Positions 43,088-53,400 of a DNA stretch of 64,000 nucleotides are shown one piece after another. The stretch is from positions 150,209-214,208 of the forward strand of contig NZ_VWSF01000010.1 in the NCBI RefSeq assembly GCF_008629685.1, given 5' to 3'. Numbering within the stretch: the stretch's first letter is position 1; each line of letters begins with the position of its first letter. This stretch comes from Adhaeribacter rhizoryzae (GTDB lineage Bacteria; Bacteroidota; Bacteroidia; Cytophagales; Hymenobacteraceae). Under the pieces are notes generated by a model. It did no database searches and was not told the DNA's origin. It worked only from the letters and a program-made list of their open reading frames with translations. Both the position numbers and the translations under genes were made by a program.

Positions 43088-43505
43088 AGCGCTATTAGAG
43101 CATTACGGATGCGTAGCCTTTAATATTTTTAAAGAAGTAAAACTTTTTAAAACAGTAAAAAACTGCCGTAATAACTGTTAACCCAAAGAACTGGCCAGTG
43201 AAAACACAATAGCCAGGTGAGTAAGCGCAGCATGGCATTGCCCGGGTGCTTTAGCCCCGGGTTTTTGGCACCCCTGACTAAAGTCAGGGGCAATTTAATT
43301 CAGGCAATTGGAAAAAGGTGCAGGTAGTGTATACCTGAAATTTCCGGGCCTGGTGCAGGCATATTAATTGTAATTTAAACAATCTTAACTTACTGTTTAT
43401 AAGCTATATTATAGCCTTAATTAGTAAAGCTTTAATTTAAAAAGTTGCTGCTTTTTCTCTTACATTCTAAATATTAATAGACACTTTTCAACTTACAGTT
43501 GCTTC
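43088..43505. other. gap before the phosphoesterase-CHAT pair, with a palindrome
   Basis: No coding frame is supportable. The gap holds the family-C palindrome at 43236-43302. No clear promoter element was recognised before the phosphoesterase gene. Confidence 0.5.
43236..43302. repeat. palindromic repeat, family C
   Basis: Outer ATTGCCC pairs with GGGGCAAT. Inside are CCCGGG.../...CCCGGG and a perfect 9-bp hairpin CCCCTGACT/AGTCAGGGG. The build (GCTAAAGCACCC and CCTGACTTTAGTC modules) matches REP-like palindromes often seen in Bacteroidota intergenic DNA. Confidence 0.75.
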
Positions 43506-45002
43506 ATGAAAAGTTTACTTACCGTTCCGGCCAATTATTTTCCGCAGTACGATGAATTATACGTTATTTCGGATTTGCATTTAGGCGGAACCCAGGGCTT
43601 TCAGATTTTTGACGCCGGCGCAGAACTGCAAAGGCTCATTGAATATTTGAGTGCCAAAGATGCAGCAAAAAATATTGCTTTACTCATAAACGGCGATTTA
43701 GTAGATTTTCTGGCCGAAAAACCGGCGTTGCCCTTCGACCCGCTTGGCGCTATAGACAAATTAAACCGCATTGCTCACGATCCGGCTTTTACAATGGTTT
43801 GGCAAGCCCTCCAACAATTTGTGGCAACCTTAAACCGGACCTTAATTATAAATTTAGGTAACCACGATTTAGAACTGGCTTTGCCTTGGGTAAAAGCCCA
43901 TTTGCTACAAATGCTTGCCCCCGACAACGACGCAGCTAAAGGCAGAATTACCTTAGCCTTTGAAGGAACCGGTTATAATTGCCGGGTAGGTAATGCCCAG
44001 GTTCTTTGTGTACACGGCAACGAGGTAGATGAATGGAATATAGCCGATTACGAAACCATCCGGCAGCTAGGACGCGACATCATGCAGGGCCGTCCGGTAG
44101 AAAACTGGATACCGAATGCCGGCACCCAATTAGTTATTCAGATTATGAACGGGCTTAAAGTGCAGTACCCGTTTATAGATTTGCTTAAACCAGAAGCCCA
44201 AGCTGTTTTGCCTACTTTACTGGCGCTGGCACCCGAACAGCAAGATAAACTTTTTGCCATTACCGCTACAGCCCGCCGGCTGTTGTGGGATAAATTAAGA
44301 ATAACCACGGGGTTCCTGGGGCGGGAAGTGACAAACCAGGAAATCAATATTACGGAACCAGTAAGCTTGCCTACCTATTCGTCCGGATTTTATTACCAAG
44401 CGGCTGGCAGTATGGCAACTAAAAATAATCAGCAATATGCCGCCGAATTACTAGCCGAAACCGAAAAGCGCTTACAAGCAAACGTCCGGCCGGTTACTTT
44501 AGTAGACCAGGATAGGCGGGCGCAAAACCTGGGCTTGCCCACGGCCTTGTTTAAATTTATCTGGGGCGAAGATAAAAGCGAAGTACTGCGCGAAGCCTTA
44601 GAACAGCTACAGGAAGATCGCAGTTTTGATTTAGACCAGGAAGACGAAACTTTCGAGCGGTTAAATACTTTAGTGGGCGATCAGGTTGATTATATTATTG
44701 CCGGCCATACCCACCTAGAACGGGTACTGCCCCGCCGGCAAAAAAAAGGGCAGTATTTTAACAGTGGTACCTGGGCCAAACTAATTAAATTAGAAAAAAA
44801 ATTATTGCAGGATCAAGCTAAATTCCGGGAGGTGTTTAACGCTTTTAAAGCCGGCAGTATGCAAGCCCTGGAGCCGTATGTGGTGCGGCGATTTCCGGTA
44901 GTAGCTATTATAGCCGATGGCCCCATTACCACCGGTAAATTACGGTATCTGAACCCAAAACCTGGCGAACCAATATTAGTAGATTCTCCTCAAACCAAGT
45001 AA
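43506..45002 (+). CDS. calcineurin-like metallophosphoesterase paired with a CHAT protease
   Basis: A 498-residue cytosolic protein. All five metallophosphoesterase blocks are present: D23 and H25 in 'SDLHLGG', D64 in 'INGDLVDF', N119-H120 in 'NLGNHDLE', His in 'LCVHGNEVDEWN' (about 171), and H401/H403 in 'AGHTHLERVLP', followed by 'NSGTWAKL'. An insertion of about 200 residues between the fourth and fifth blocks is unrecognised. The stop is 4 bases before the CHAT gene, so the two are co-translated. The family hydrolyses phosphodiesters, nucleotides or phosphoproteins; a role as a signal-degrading or control enzyme for the CHAT protease is inference. Confidence 0.85.
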   Translation: MKSLLTVPANYFPQYDELYVISDLHLGGTQGFQIFDAGAELQRLIEYLSAKDAAKNIALLINGDLVDFLAEKPALPFDPLGAIDKLNRIAHDPAFTMVWQALQQFVATLNRTLIINLGNHDLELALPWVKAHLLQMLAPDNDAAKGRITLAFEGTGYNCRVGNAQVLCVHGNEVDEWNIADYETIRQLGRDIMQGRPVENWIPNAGTQLVIQIMNGLKVQYPFIDLLKPEAQAVLPTLLALAPEQQDKLFAITATARRLLWDKLRITTGFLGREVTNQEINITEPVSLPTYSSGFYYQAAGSMATKNNQQYAAELLAETEKRLQANVRPVTLVDQDRRAQNLGLPTALFKFIWGEDKSEVLREALEQLQEDRSFDLDQEDETFERLNTLVGDQVDYIIAGHTHLERVLPRRQKKGQYFNSGTWAKLIKLEKKLLQDQAKFREVFNAFKAGSMQALEPYVVRRFPVVAIIADGPITTGKLRYLNPKPGEPILVDSPQTK

Positions 45003-45006
45003 TAAC

Positions 45007-47100
45007 ATGCGGACAATAACGCTTGAACTGTTAAGGCACGGCCCGGCGCATAACCAATTACTCTCTCCCCTAACGCCGTATTTGGCCTTGTGCGAGAATC
45101 ATGGGGCCGTTACCATACACGTACCTTTTGAGCACAACCAGTTTTTGCACCGGCTAAGTGCGCTGGGGTATAAATTTGGTGAGGAGTCACGGGTGTTTCA
45201 GTTAAACGATACGGCCCGGGTATTAGGCGAAATATTGGGGGCTATTCCGGGCTTAACCGCTGAGTCGGGTAAAACCAATAACGCCAACGAAAACCTGACG
45301 CATTTACGCCTGATTATTTCGGCTTCCGAATTAGCTTTGTTACCGTTTGAGTTAGCGTTATCGCCCAATGGCTTACCCGGCTCAGGCCAGCATTTATTGC
45401 TGCAGCCCCAAATGCCCATTTGTTTAACCCGCGAAATACGGCGGGTACCCGGCGAAAAACTACAATGGCCCCAGGTACCGCGCATTTTATTTATTGCGGC
45501 TTCGCCGCCCGAGGTAGGTGAAATTCCGGTAGAATCGCATTTACTGGTTTTGCGCCGGCAAATTGAACCTTGGGTTAAATATTTTCATAAAGATGATGCA
45601 GAAATGGCCCGGCAGCGGGTAGATGAGCACTTGTTTTTTTTACCGGGAGCTTCTATCGAAGAAATTGAAAAACAATGCGCCACTAATACTTTCACGCATA
45701 TTCATATTCTGGCGCACGGGGTAGAACGCCGCGAAAATTACGATACCCGTTTTTTCCTGGCTTTGCACAGCGCCCACGATCCCTACAAAACCGAATATAT
45801 TAGCGGCGCTCGCTTAGCTACGGCTCTACGCCCGTCGCAACGGCCCGATAGCGGCGAATTGGCTAAACCCGTGGTTGTAACCTTAGCGAGTTGCGACAGC
45901 GGCAGTGTGGGTTCGGTAGCCGGGGCCGGGGCCAGTATTGCCCACGCGCTGCACGAATCCGGCATTCCTATGGTAGTAGCGGCCCAGTTTCCGTTATCTT
46001 TTGAGGGTTCTGTTTGTTTGGTAGATTGCTTGTACGAAGGTTTGCTTTGGGGCACCGATCCGCGTAAATTATTATACGATTTACGCCGCCGGCTATACGC
46101 ACAATTTCAGGATAAACACGATTGGGCCGGTTTAACTGCTTACGTATCTTTTCCGCCCGATTTTGAAAAACAACTCTCCGATTTACAGATAGAACAAGCG
46201 TTACGCAGTATAAATGCAGCCATGAACCACGCCGATGAAGCCATCCGGCAATTTGTTACGACCATGCGGGTCATGCTGGCAACCACGGACACCAGTTTAC
46301 CCCAAACCGAGCTACCCCAAACCGAAAATCCGGAAATTAAACAGCTATTGGTGAGTGCCCGGGGAAAAATAAACAAAGCTAAAAGTAAACTAAACCGCTT
46401 ACTGGATCGGTTGCCCGGCGAGCAGATTCGTATTTTGGGCCTACAGGCCAGCACCGATAAACGACAGGCCGAAATATTGTTTTCGACTACGCACAGTTCT
46501 TTAATTGGGGCTAAAGACCGGGAACAGGACCGTAAACAATCGTTGGAACTGTTGCGCAGTGCCCGCGATCATTACTGGCAAACTTTTGTGCTCCAGCGTT
46601 TCGATAGTTGGGCACTGGTGCAATATATTTCCCTCTCGGTAATTCTGAACAAACTACGGCCGGAATACGCAGCCGCTCCTGTTCTGGAAAATTTAACTTT
46701 GGAAAAAGAGCAGGAAGCCGAAATTAAAAAATTACGGCAATTATGGTCGATGGCCAAATTATTATCGGAGTATGATTTGCGCAGCGCGGAACTTAAACGC
46801 CAAATCTGGGCCCATAGCAACCTTGCAGAGCTTTATTTATTAAATATTATTTTAATTCCGAAAGAACCCGAAAAAGATTATTGGGATAATTTACATGATG
46901 CGCAAACCCAGGCCTTAAAATTTACCGATGATTTTATAGAAATTGCCGGCCGAAATTCTTTTGCCGTTTACTCCACCCGCCGGCAAATGCTACGTTATAC
47001 CGAGTGGTTTAACAAAATTTCTGACTTAGATCCGTTGCCTAATCTGATGGGCCCAGTTATCTCTAAGTTTCCGGAAGAAGTGGAAGAAACCTGGAAATAA
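45007..47100 (+). CDS. CHAT-domain (caspase-like) protease
   Basis: A 697-residue protein. The CHAT peptidase domain spans about residues 100-385, with 'LRLIISASELALLPFELALS', the catalytic H237 in 'THIHILAHGVERR' and the nucleophile C296 in 'VTLASCDSGSVGSVAGAGAS', followed by 'HALHESGIPMVVAAQFPLSF' and 'LLWGTDPRKLLYDLRRRLYA'. The C-terminal 310 residues are helical and unassigned, possibly an effector or sensing part. CHAT proteases act in bacterial conflict and programmed death systems and as Craspase-like effectors. Here the gene starts 4 bases after a metallophosphoesterase, a tight two-gene unit whose function is not known to me. Confidence 0.85.
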   Translation: MRTITLELLRHGPAHNQLLSPLTPYLALCENHGAVTIHVPFEHNQFLHRLSALGYKFGEESRVFQLNDTARVLGEILGAIPGLTAESGKTNNANENLTHLRLIISASELALLPFELALSPNGLPGSGQHLLLQPQMPICLTREIRRVPGEKLQWPQVPRILFIAASPPEVGEIPVESHLLVLRRQIEPWVKYFHKDDAEMARQRVDEHLFFLPGASIEEIEKQCATNTFTHIHILAHGVERRENYDTRFFLALHSAHDPYKTEYISGARLATALRPSQRPDSGELAKPVVVTLASCDSGSVGSVAGAGASIAHALHESGIPMVVAAQFPLSFEGSVCLVDCLYEGLLWGTDPRKLLYDLRRRLYAQFQDKHDWAGLTAYVSFPPDFEKQLSDLQIEQALRSINAAMNHADEAIRQFVTTMRVMLATTDTSLPQTELPQTENPEIKQLLVSARGKINKAKSKLNRLLDRLPGEQIRILGLQASTDKRQAEILFSTTHSSLIGAKDREQDRKQSLELLRSARDHYWQTFVLQRFDSWALVQYISLSVILNKLRPEYAAAPVLENLTLEKEQEAEIKKLRQLWSMAKLLSEYDLRSAELKRQIWAHSNLAELYLLNIILIPKEPEKDYWDNLHDAQTQALKFTDDFIEIAGRNSFAVYSTRRQMLRYTEWFNKISDLDPLPNLMGPVISKFPEEVEETWK

Positions 47101-47180
47101 ATTTATCTACTAATAGATTTTATACCCTTACTAAATTGAAAATGCGCCTTAGTTTCTTTTCCAATATTTTCTAAAGAATC

Positions 47181-47278
47181 CCCACTCACCTCCGTCATTC
47201 TGCAGAACTCGAAGAATTCAGGAAGAATCTTATTAGCAGGTAGCCAATAAGATTCCTCCGGAATAACATCGATGGGAG
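47181..47278. repeat. palindromic repeat, family B, copy 4
   Basis: Imperfect palindrome. Left side CCCACTCACCTCCGTCATTC and right side GGAATAACATCGATGGGAGG correspond. The inner AATCTTATTAGCAGGTAGCC and AATAAGATTCC belong to the same loop/arm type as the other copies. Confidence 0.7.
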
Positions 47279-47352
47279 GTACTTTGCTTTATTAGTAAGC
47301 GCAGCAATCATTTTTAAGAATGCTTTTAAAGGCAGGAAAAATTTAAAGCAAA

Positions 47353-47396
47353 AAAGCTGTACCAGCGCTCTTAAATTTAAGCACCGGTACAGCTTT
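47353..47396. terminator. bidirectional intrinsic terminator
   Basis: Perfect 11-bp stem (47353-47363 with 47386-47396) around a loop with an inner CTTAAATTTAAG palindrome. It has T-rich tracts on both sides: TTTAATATTTT on the plus strand and CTTTTTTG on the minus strand. It separates the CHAT gene from the convergent DUF11 giant gene. Confidence 0.8.
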
Positions 47397-47412
47397 AATA
47401 TTTTAAACTAAT

Positions 47413-50400
47413 TTATTCTTTAATCAGGTGCAGGGTTTTAACAAAAGCAGCATACCGGATTCGAACTAAATAATGGCCGGCCGCCAGGTTTTGAATTTTA
47501 ATGCGCTGCTCCATTCCGCCCGCAACTTCGGTTTGGTTTAATATTTTACCATCTAAACTTATCATTTCTACGAGTACTTTTTCCTGGGGCAACTCGCTTA
47601 AGTTTAAGTTAATATATTCCCGGGCCGGATTTGGGAATAAATTTACCTGCACCGATTCGCTTTTTTGGTTGGTAACAGTTACGGCAATGGTTTTGCTGTA
47701 CTCAAAGGTACCATCAAAATCTACTTGCTTTAAGCGGTAGTAATGTACGCCGGCACTGGCTTTTGCATCCCGGAATGCGTACCGGGTAACCTGTATGCTG
47801 GTGCCCGCACCTGCCTGCCGACCTATTTCATTAAAAATATTGCCGTCGTGGCTTCTTTCTACGGCAAAATAGCTGTTATTTTTTTCGGAAGCCGTTACCC
47901 AATTCAACAACACCTGACCTTGCTCGTACTTGCCGCTAAAACTTACCAGGGTTACCGGCAATACTACCGGGGCAATAACCGAACGGAAACTGTATTGATT
48001 ATCGGAACTGTTGGTTTGCAGGTTTACTGCACGGCCGCCCGATAAATTATCGAATAAATCTACTAAGCCGTTTTTATCGGTATCGTGGTAATAGGCGGAG
48101 CCGTATTTTAAAAACCCTGGTATACCGTCTATTAATTCCAGCCAGTTAGGTGCGCCGTTGTTGTTGGCATCGGCGGTGGTATAATAATTTTTATTTTGAG
48201 AATTTTCGAAAGCAGCGGCCCGGGTTTTCAAATCGTCCAGCGAAGTGCCATCCTGGTTATCGTCGAAGGCTTCAATATAATCGGCCGAGCCATCGTTATC
48301 GCTGTCTAAATCCAAATAATCAAGGTTATCGGTTTTATCGGTATTAATTGGCGTAATAGCTATGCCGGCTGTGCTGCAACCGCAGGTAACATCGTAGGCA
48401 TTATCTAAACCATCTAAATCGCTGTCCTGGCCGGAGCGGCCAATAAACGGATTGGTAAGCTGGGCTTCTACGTTATCTAAAATTCCATCATTATCGGAAT
48501 CTACATCTTCGTAATCGCGCCGGGAATCGCCATCTGAGTCTAAAGCCGGCAAGATAGATTGGTTATTGGTGCCGGGTTTTAAAATAGCGAGCGGTATACC
48601 AAATTCGTTTACGCCTCCTTTAATAGTGCCGGTTAACGGGTCATAAATATTGCCGGGAGGTATTTTACCGCCGTAAGCTTCTATCACGTTTGGAATACCA
48701 TCGCCATCAATATCTACATCGTAGCCCCTGATCAAGCCATCCAAATCCATATCAAAGGCATCGTTAATGTCATCGCCATTCCGGTCGCGGAAAGCGCCGT
48801 AAACCGGGTGAATAAAATCTTTATCCAGAAAATTCCAGATACCGTCGTTATCATCATCACCGGTTGGGTTAACGGCACCGGCTTCGGTAATAACACCATC
48901 GTTGTTGTCATCTAAATCTATTTCGTCTTCTACCCCATCCTGATCCCAGTCGCCGGAAACCTGGTAATTAATCTGGTGTTGGGTAGTACCGCCGTTAGTA
49001 TCTACCGACTCGATGGTTAAGGAATAATTGCCTGGCTTTATCGCAAACCGGTAATCTACTTCCAGTTCGCCGTTAGCGTCCAGGCGTATGCCGGCCGGCA
49101 GCGCCGTTATAGCTATCCCATCTTTGGTGCCGCCCAGGAAACGGGTGGTTTGCACGGGTCCGTCCGGATCTGTAATCAGGGCAATATGCTGACCGGTTTT
49201 AAAATAAAACCAATGTTTGTTGTTTAACAGAACTTGCGCCGTAGCCGGCCGGTCTTGCACCACCAAAGTAATAACCGTACTGTTGTTGCCGCTGCTGGTG
49301 TTACCGCCATTTGGGTCGTATTCGTTAGCAGATTTTTTAAAGCCTAAATTATTCTGGGTACCGGTTAAGGTGGGCTGCACCAGCATGGTTAAATTTTTGG
49401 TTTCGTTAACGCCCAGGTTGCCAATGGTCCAGATGCCGGTGGCCGGGTCGATAGATGTACCAACATCCGGGGTGCCGCTGCCCGGCACCATTATCATACC
49501 CGGGGCTACGGCAGCCCCAATTACAACACCCGTAGCGGGGTCTGGCCCAAGGTTAGTAGCCTTGATGGTTAAGCTGTATTTTTCACCCACGTAATAAGGC
49601 CCGGCTTGTAAAGTATTGCTAAGCGCGATATCGGCGGTTAATATACCTTGTACTTGGGCAGTTTGGCTATTATTAGTAATGGTTGGGTCGTACTCGTTTA
49701 CCGATAAAACCTTAGCGGTGGTGCTATAAGTAGCGGCTGCCTGCGGTTTTACGGTTAAGGTAAGGGTTTGGGCATTGCCGGCACCCGGTAATAAATCAGT
49801 GCCCAGGCTCCAGATGCCGTTCTGGTAAGTACCCGAAGAAGGATTCGCGCTTACCAAATTCAATCCGGCAGGTAATACATCTTCAATTTTTAAGCTGGTA
49901 GCCGCATCAGGTCCATTATTTTGGACTTTAACTGTGAAGGTAATATTTTCGCCGTTGTTAAAGTTAGCCGGAGCGGTATTGGTTACTATTACATCTGCCA
50001 CCGGGAGTACGTTAAGTAAAGCCAGGGTTTTGTTATTTTCAACGCGACTATCGGGCTGGTCGGCGGCATAAACTTCGCCACCCAGGTTCATACGGCCCGT
50101 TGTATTAGGAATGCCTTTTACCACTAAGGTTTTGGTTTCGCCAGATTCTAAAGTGCCCACGGCCCAGAATCCGGTTGCCGGATTGTAGGTAGTACCCGCT
50201 GGTGCTGTAAAACCGGTAAAATCTATTTTACCTGTGCGGGAATCTTTACCGACTAAATTGGTAACCCGATCCGGACCTAAGTTAGCAACGGTTATCGCAA
50301 AAGTTGCCTCGGTAAGGTTATGGTAATAGTTACCATCCGGCGAATTGCTGGTTACCGTCATGCTGGTACTTACATCGGCATTTTTCTTTACCGTAATATT

Positions 50401-53400
50401 GGTAGTATGCGTATTGTCGGTAACATCGTTTTCGTATTGATTAAGTGTACCCGAAATAGCGGCCGTAAACGCGTAGTTCTTATTGGTGGTAACGGTTGCA
50501 TCTGGCACCGGTTTTCCTATTAAAGTTAATTCGGTAAAGCCGCCACTCGCCAACAACGGAATAGACCAGATGCCGGTATTCTGATTATACGTACCTATTT
50601 TGGGAGTACCCGACACAAATGTAAACCCGGTTGGCAATGGGGCCGATAAAGTTAAATTCGTAGCACCATCCGGACCTTGGTTGGTAGCTCTTACGGTAAA
50701 TATTACCTCTTCGCCCGTAAAGTAGGTACTGGCATTTGCCGTGGTTAATACGTTTATATCAGCTGTAATAACGCCTGAGCCAGATTGTATACTGGCAGTA
50801 GCCTTGTTGTTGCCATTAATATTATCGTATTCTGTATGCGTTTGCGAAGCGGTAGTGGTTATTACCGCACTTTGGTTAATGGTGGCATTAATGGTAAGCA
50901 TAGCGCTGGCGCCGTTTGCCAGATTGCCCACCTGCCAGGTACCAGTAGCCGGGTTGTAAGTACCCGTGCCAGCCGAGGTAACCGCGCTATTATAAGTTAA
51001 CGAAGCTGGCAGTTGATCGGTAACAATTACATTAGTAGCTGCACTTGGGCCATTATTGGTTACCCGAATGGTGTAGGTAACCGGCTCGTTGGTATAATTG
51101 GTGCCGTTAGCCGGCGGCGTTACCGTATGGGTAAGCGCTACATCGGCGGTAGCAGCTGCCGTTAAAGTAGTAGTAACTGAATTATTTTCGTTTACGCGGT
51201 CGAACTCGGTGTGGGTTTGTGTAGCTGTTAGCGTTAAAGGACCAGTAGTAGTTGGTTTAGCATACAACGTAAGCGTTTGCTGACCGGCATTTATTAAGGT
51301 TCCAACCGTCCAGGTGCCGGTAGCCGCATCGTACGTGCCCGCGGTTGCTTCGAAACTGGTAATAGTTAACCCGGCTGGTATCTGGTTTGCTACCTTAACG
51401 TCGGTGGCGCTATTCGGGCCATTATTTACCACCGTAACCGTATAGGCCACTACTTCATTTTGGTTAGGAGCTTGATTGCTTGCCAGGCTGGTTACAGCTA
51501 CATCGGCGGCTGGATTAACCGTAATGGTTTGAGAAGCAATATTATTACCAGCTTGTTCATCTAGTTGAAAACCTGTACGGTCGCCTAAAGAAGCTGTAGT
51601 GGTTATGGCACCTAACTGCGATACCACCCCGGTAATTGTTAAAGTTTTAAGTTCATTTAAAGCCAGGTTACCGATTGTCCAAACGCCGGTTGTGGCATTA
51701 TAAGAAGTACCGGCCGGCGGCACAAATGTAATAGTATTGGTTACAAATGCTTCGGGCAGTTTGCTGTTTACCACCACGTTGGTAGCAGCATTAGGGCCCA
51801 GGTTTTGCGCGGTAATGGTGTAGGTTACCTGGTCGCCGTTTTGATATATTTTCTGAGAAGTATTATTGGTTACACTAATATCGGCCGCCGATACTACGGT
51901 AATAGTAGCAGTAGCCGCATTGTTACCCGTTACATTGTCGGGCTCGGTATGGGTTTGGGTAGCGGTAGTTGCTATAGCACCAATTACCAGCGGTTTAGCC
52001 GTAATGGTTAACGTACGCGATGCGCCATTTGCCAATGAACCTACCGTCCAAAGGCCAGTGGAACTATTATAAGCAGCATCCGAAGCACTCACAAACTGTA
52101 ATTTGGTTGCATCCAGCAAATCGGTTACTGCCACATTGGTAGCAGCAATGGGTCCGTTGTTGGTAACCGTAACGGTATAAGTTAAAGATTTACCAATGGT
52201 ATAAGGACCTGCGTTAACCGTGTTGGTAACAGCTAAATCGGCACTGCAATCGTAATTAAAAGTAGAAACCTGGTCGAGTGTGTTGGTATAACCGTAGGTC
52301 CAGGTGTTAACGGTTTTTAAGTCGCCGGCATTATAATTGGTAGCGGTAGATGTGGTACTACCCCAGTTGTGAATACCGGTAGTAGAGCCGCTGGGAGCCG
52401 CTGCTCCAAATAATTCCATTTGCGGGACCGGAAATAAAGTGGTAGATAAATTACGATCGTCCCAGAACAGCAAGCTATTATAATTAGAACCCGCCACCGG
52501 CCGTACATCTTCTACCCGAAAGCCATTATTTACTTCGGCATCCCACACCGGGAAATTAATAGGCGCGCAACCATTGCGGAAAGAATAAGAAATATTAGCA
52601 TTTTTGGCCACTACCACACCGGTACCATCTAAACCATTCCACTCCAGGGTACGCAATCCTTTAGGACCGCTTTGCTCCAGCAGTACATCTTTGGTACCCG
52701 GCTGGTAACCGGCTACGCCATTTAAATTAATTAATACAATTAAGGTGCTGCGATCGCTGCTGTTAATATTAAATAAAGTTTTACCGCCGTTGGTGCTGGT
52801 ATTGCAGGAGTTTACTAAGCTCACATTAAAGGTAGGTGTAGCAACGCTCGGCCATTCTGTTATATCGGGGTTATTTACAAAGCTGAAATATTCCGGGTAA
52901 TCTTGCTGGCTGTTCTGGCTTTTTCTTTTTTCTTCGAGCGTAGCGCCACTATTGGTACCCATGCTGTTGGTTACAAACCGGAAAAAGTTTTGCGGAGCAA
53001 TACCGGCCAGTTCTACTTTCTTCACAAAAAATTTACCAGGCTGGTCATCGCTAGGCACCAGCGGGAACATGTTAAAATTTCTGGAGAAAACGTTAGTGGC
53101 ACCACCCGCCGAAAAAGCCCACAATTTACTCCGCATCCGGCCCTGGCGTTCTGTTCCGGTGGCATCAATTACCGTAAAGTCCCAGAAATCGTACACCGAA
53201 AAACGGGTTTCATCGGCCATATTGGCTTCGCCTACTTGCGTAAACTCCACATAATAATCATAATCAATAGCAACGCCGTTTACAATATTATTATTGATAA
53301 CCAAAGGAGTATAACCAGTAGTAACGGCCGGTTTGCCGCCAATACTGCCCCGGTTGGGTCCATTATCGGCTTCCGTAGCATTATCTATTACCCCAAATTG

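Larger units (their letters stand above)
47101..47412. other. intergenic gap with palindrome and terminator
   Basis: No gene is supportable. It holds family-B copy 4 (47181-47278) and the bidirectional hairpin at 47353-47396 between two convergent genes. Confidence 0.5.
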
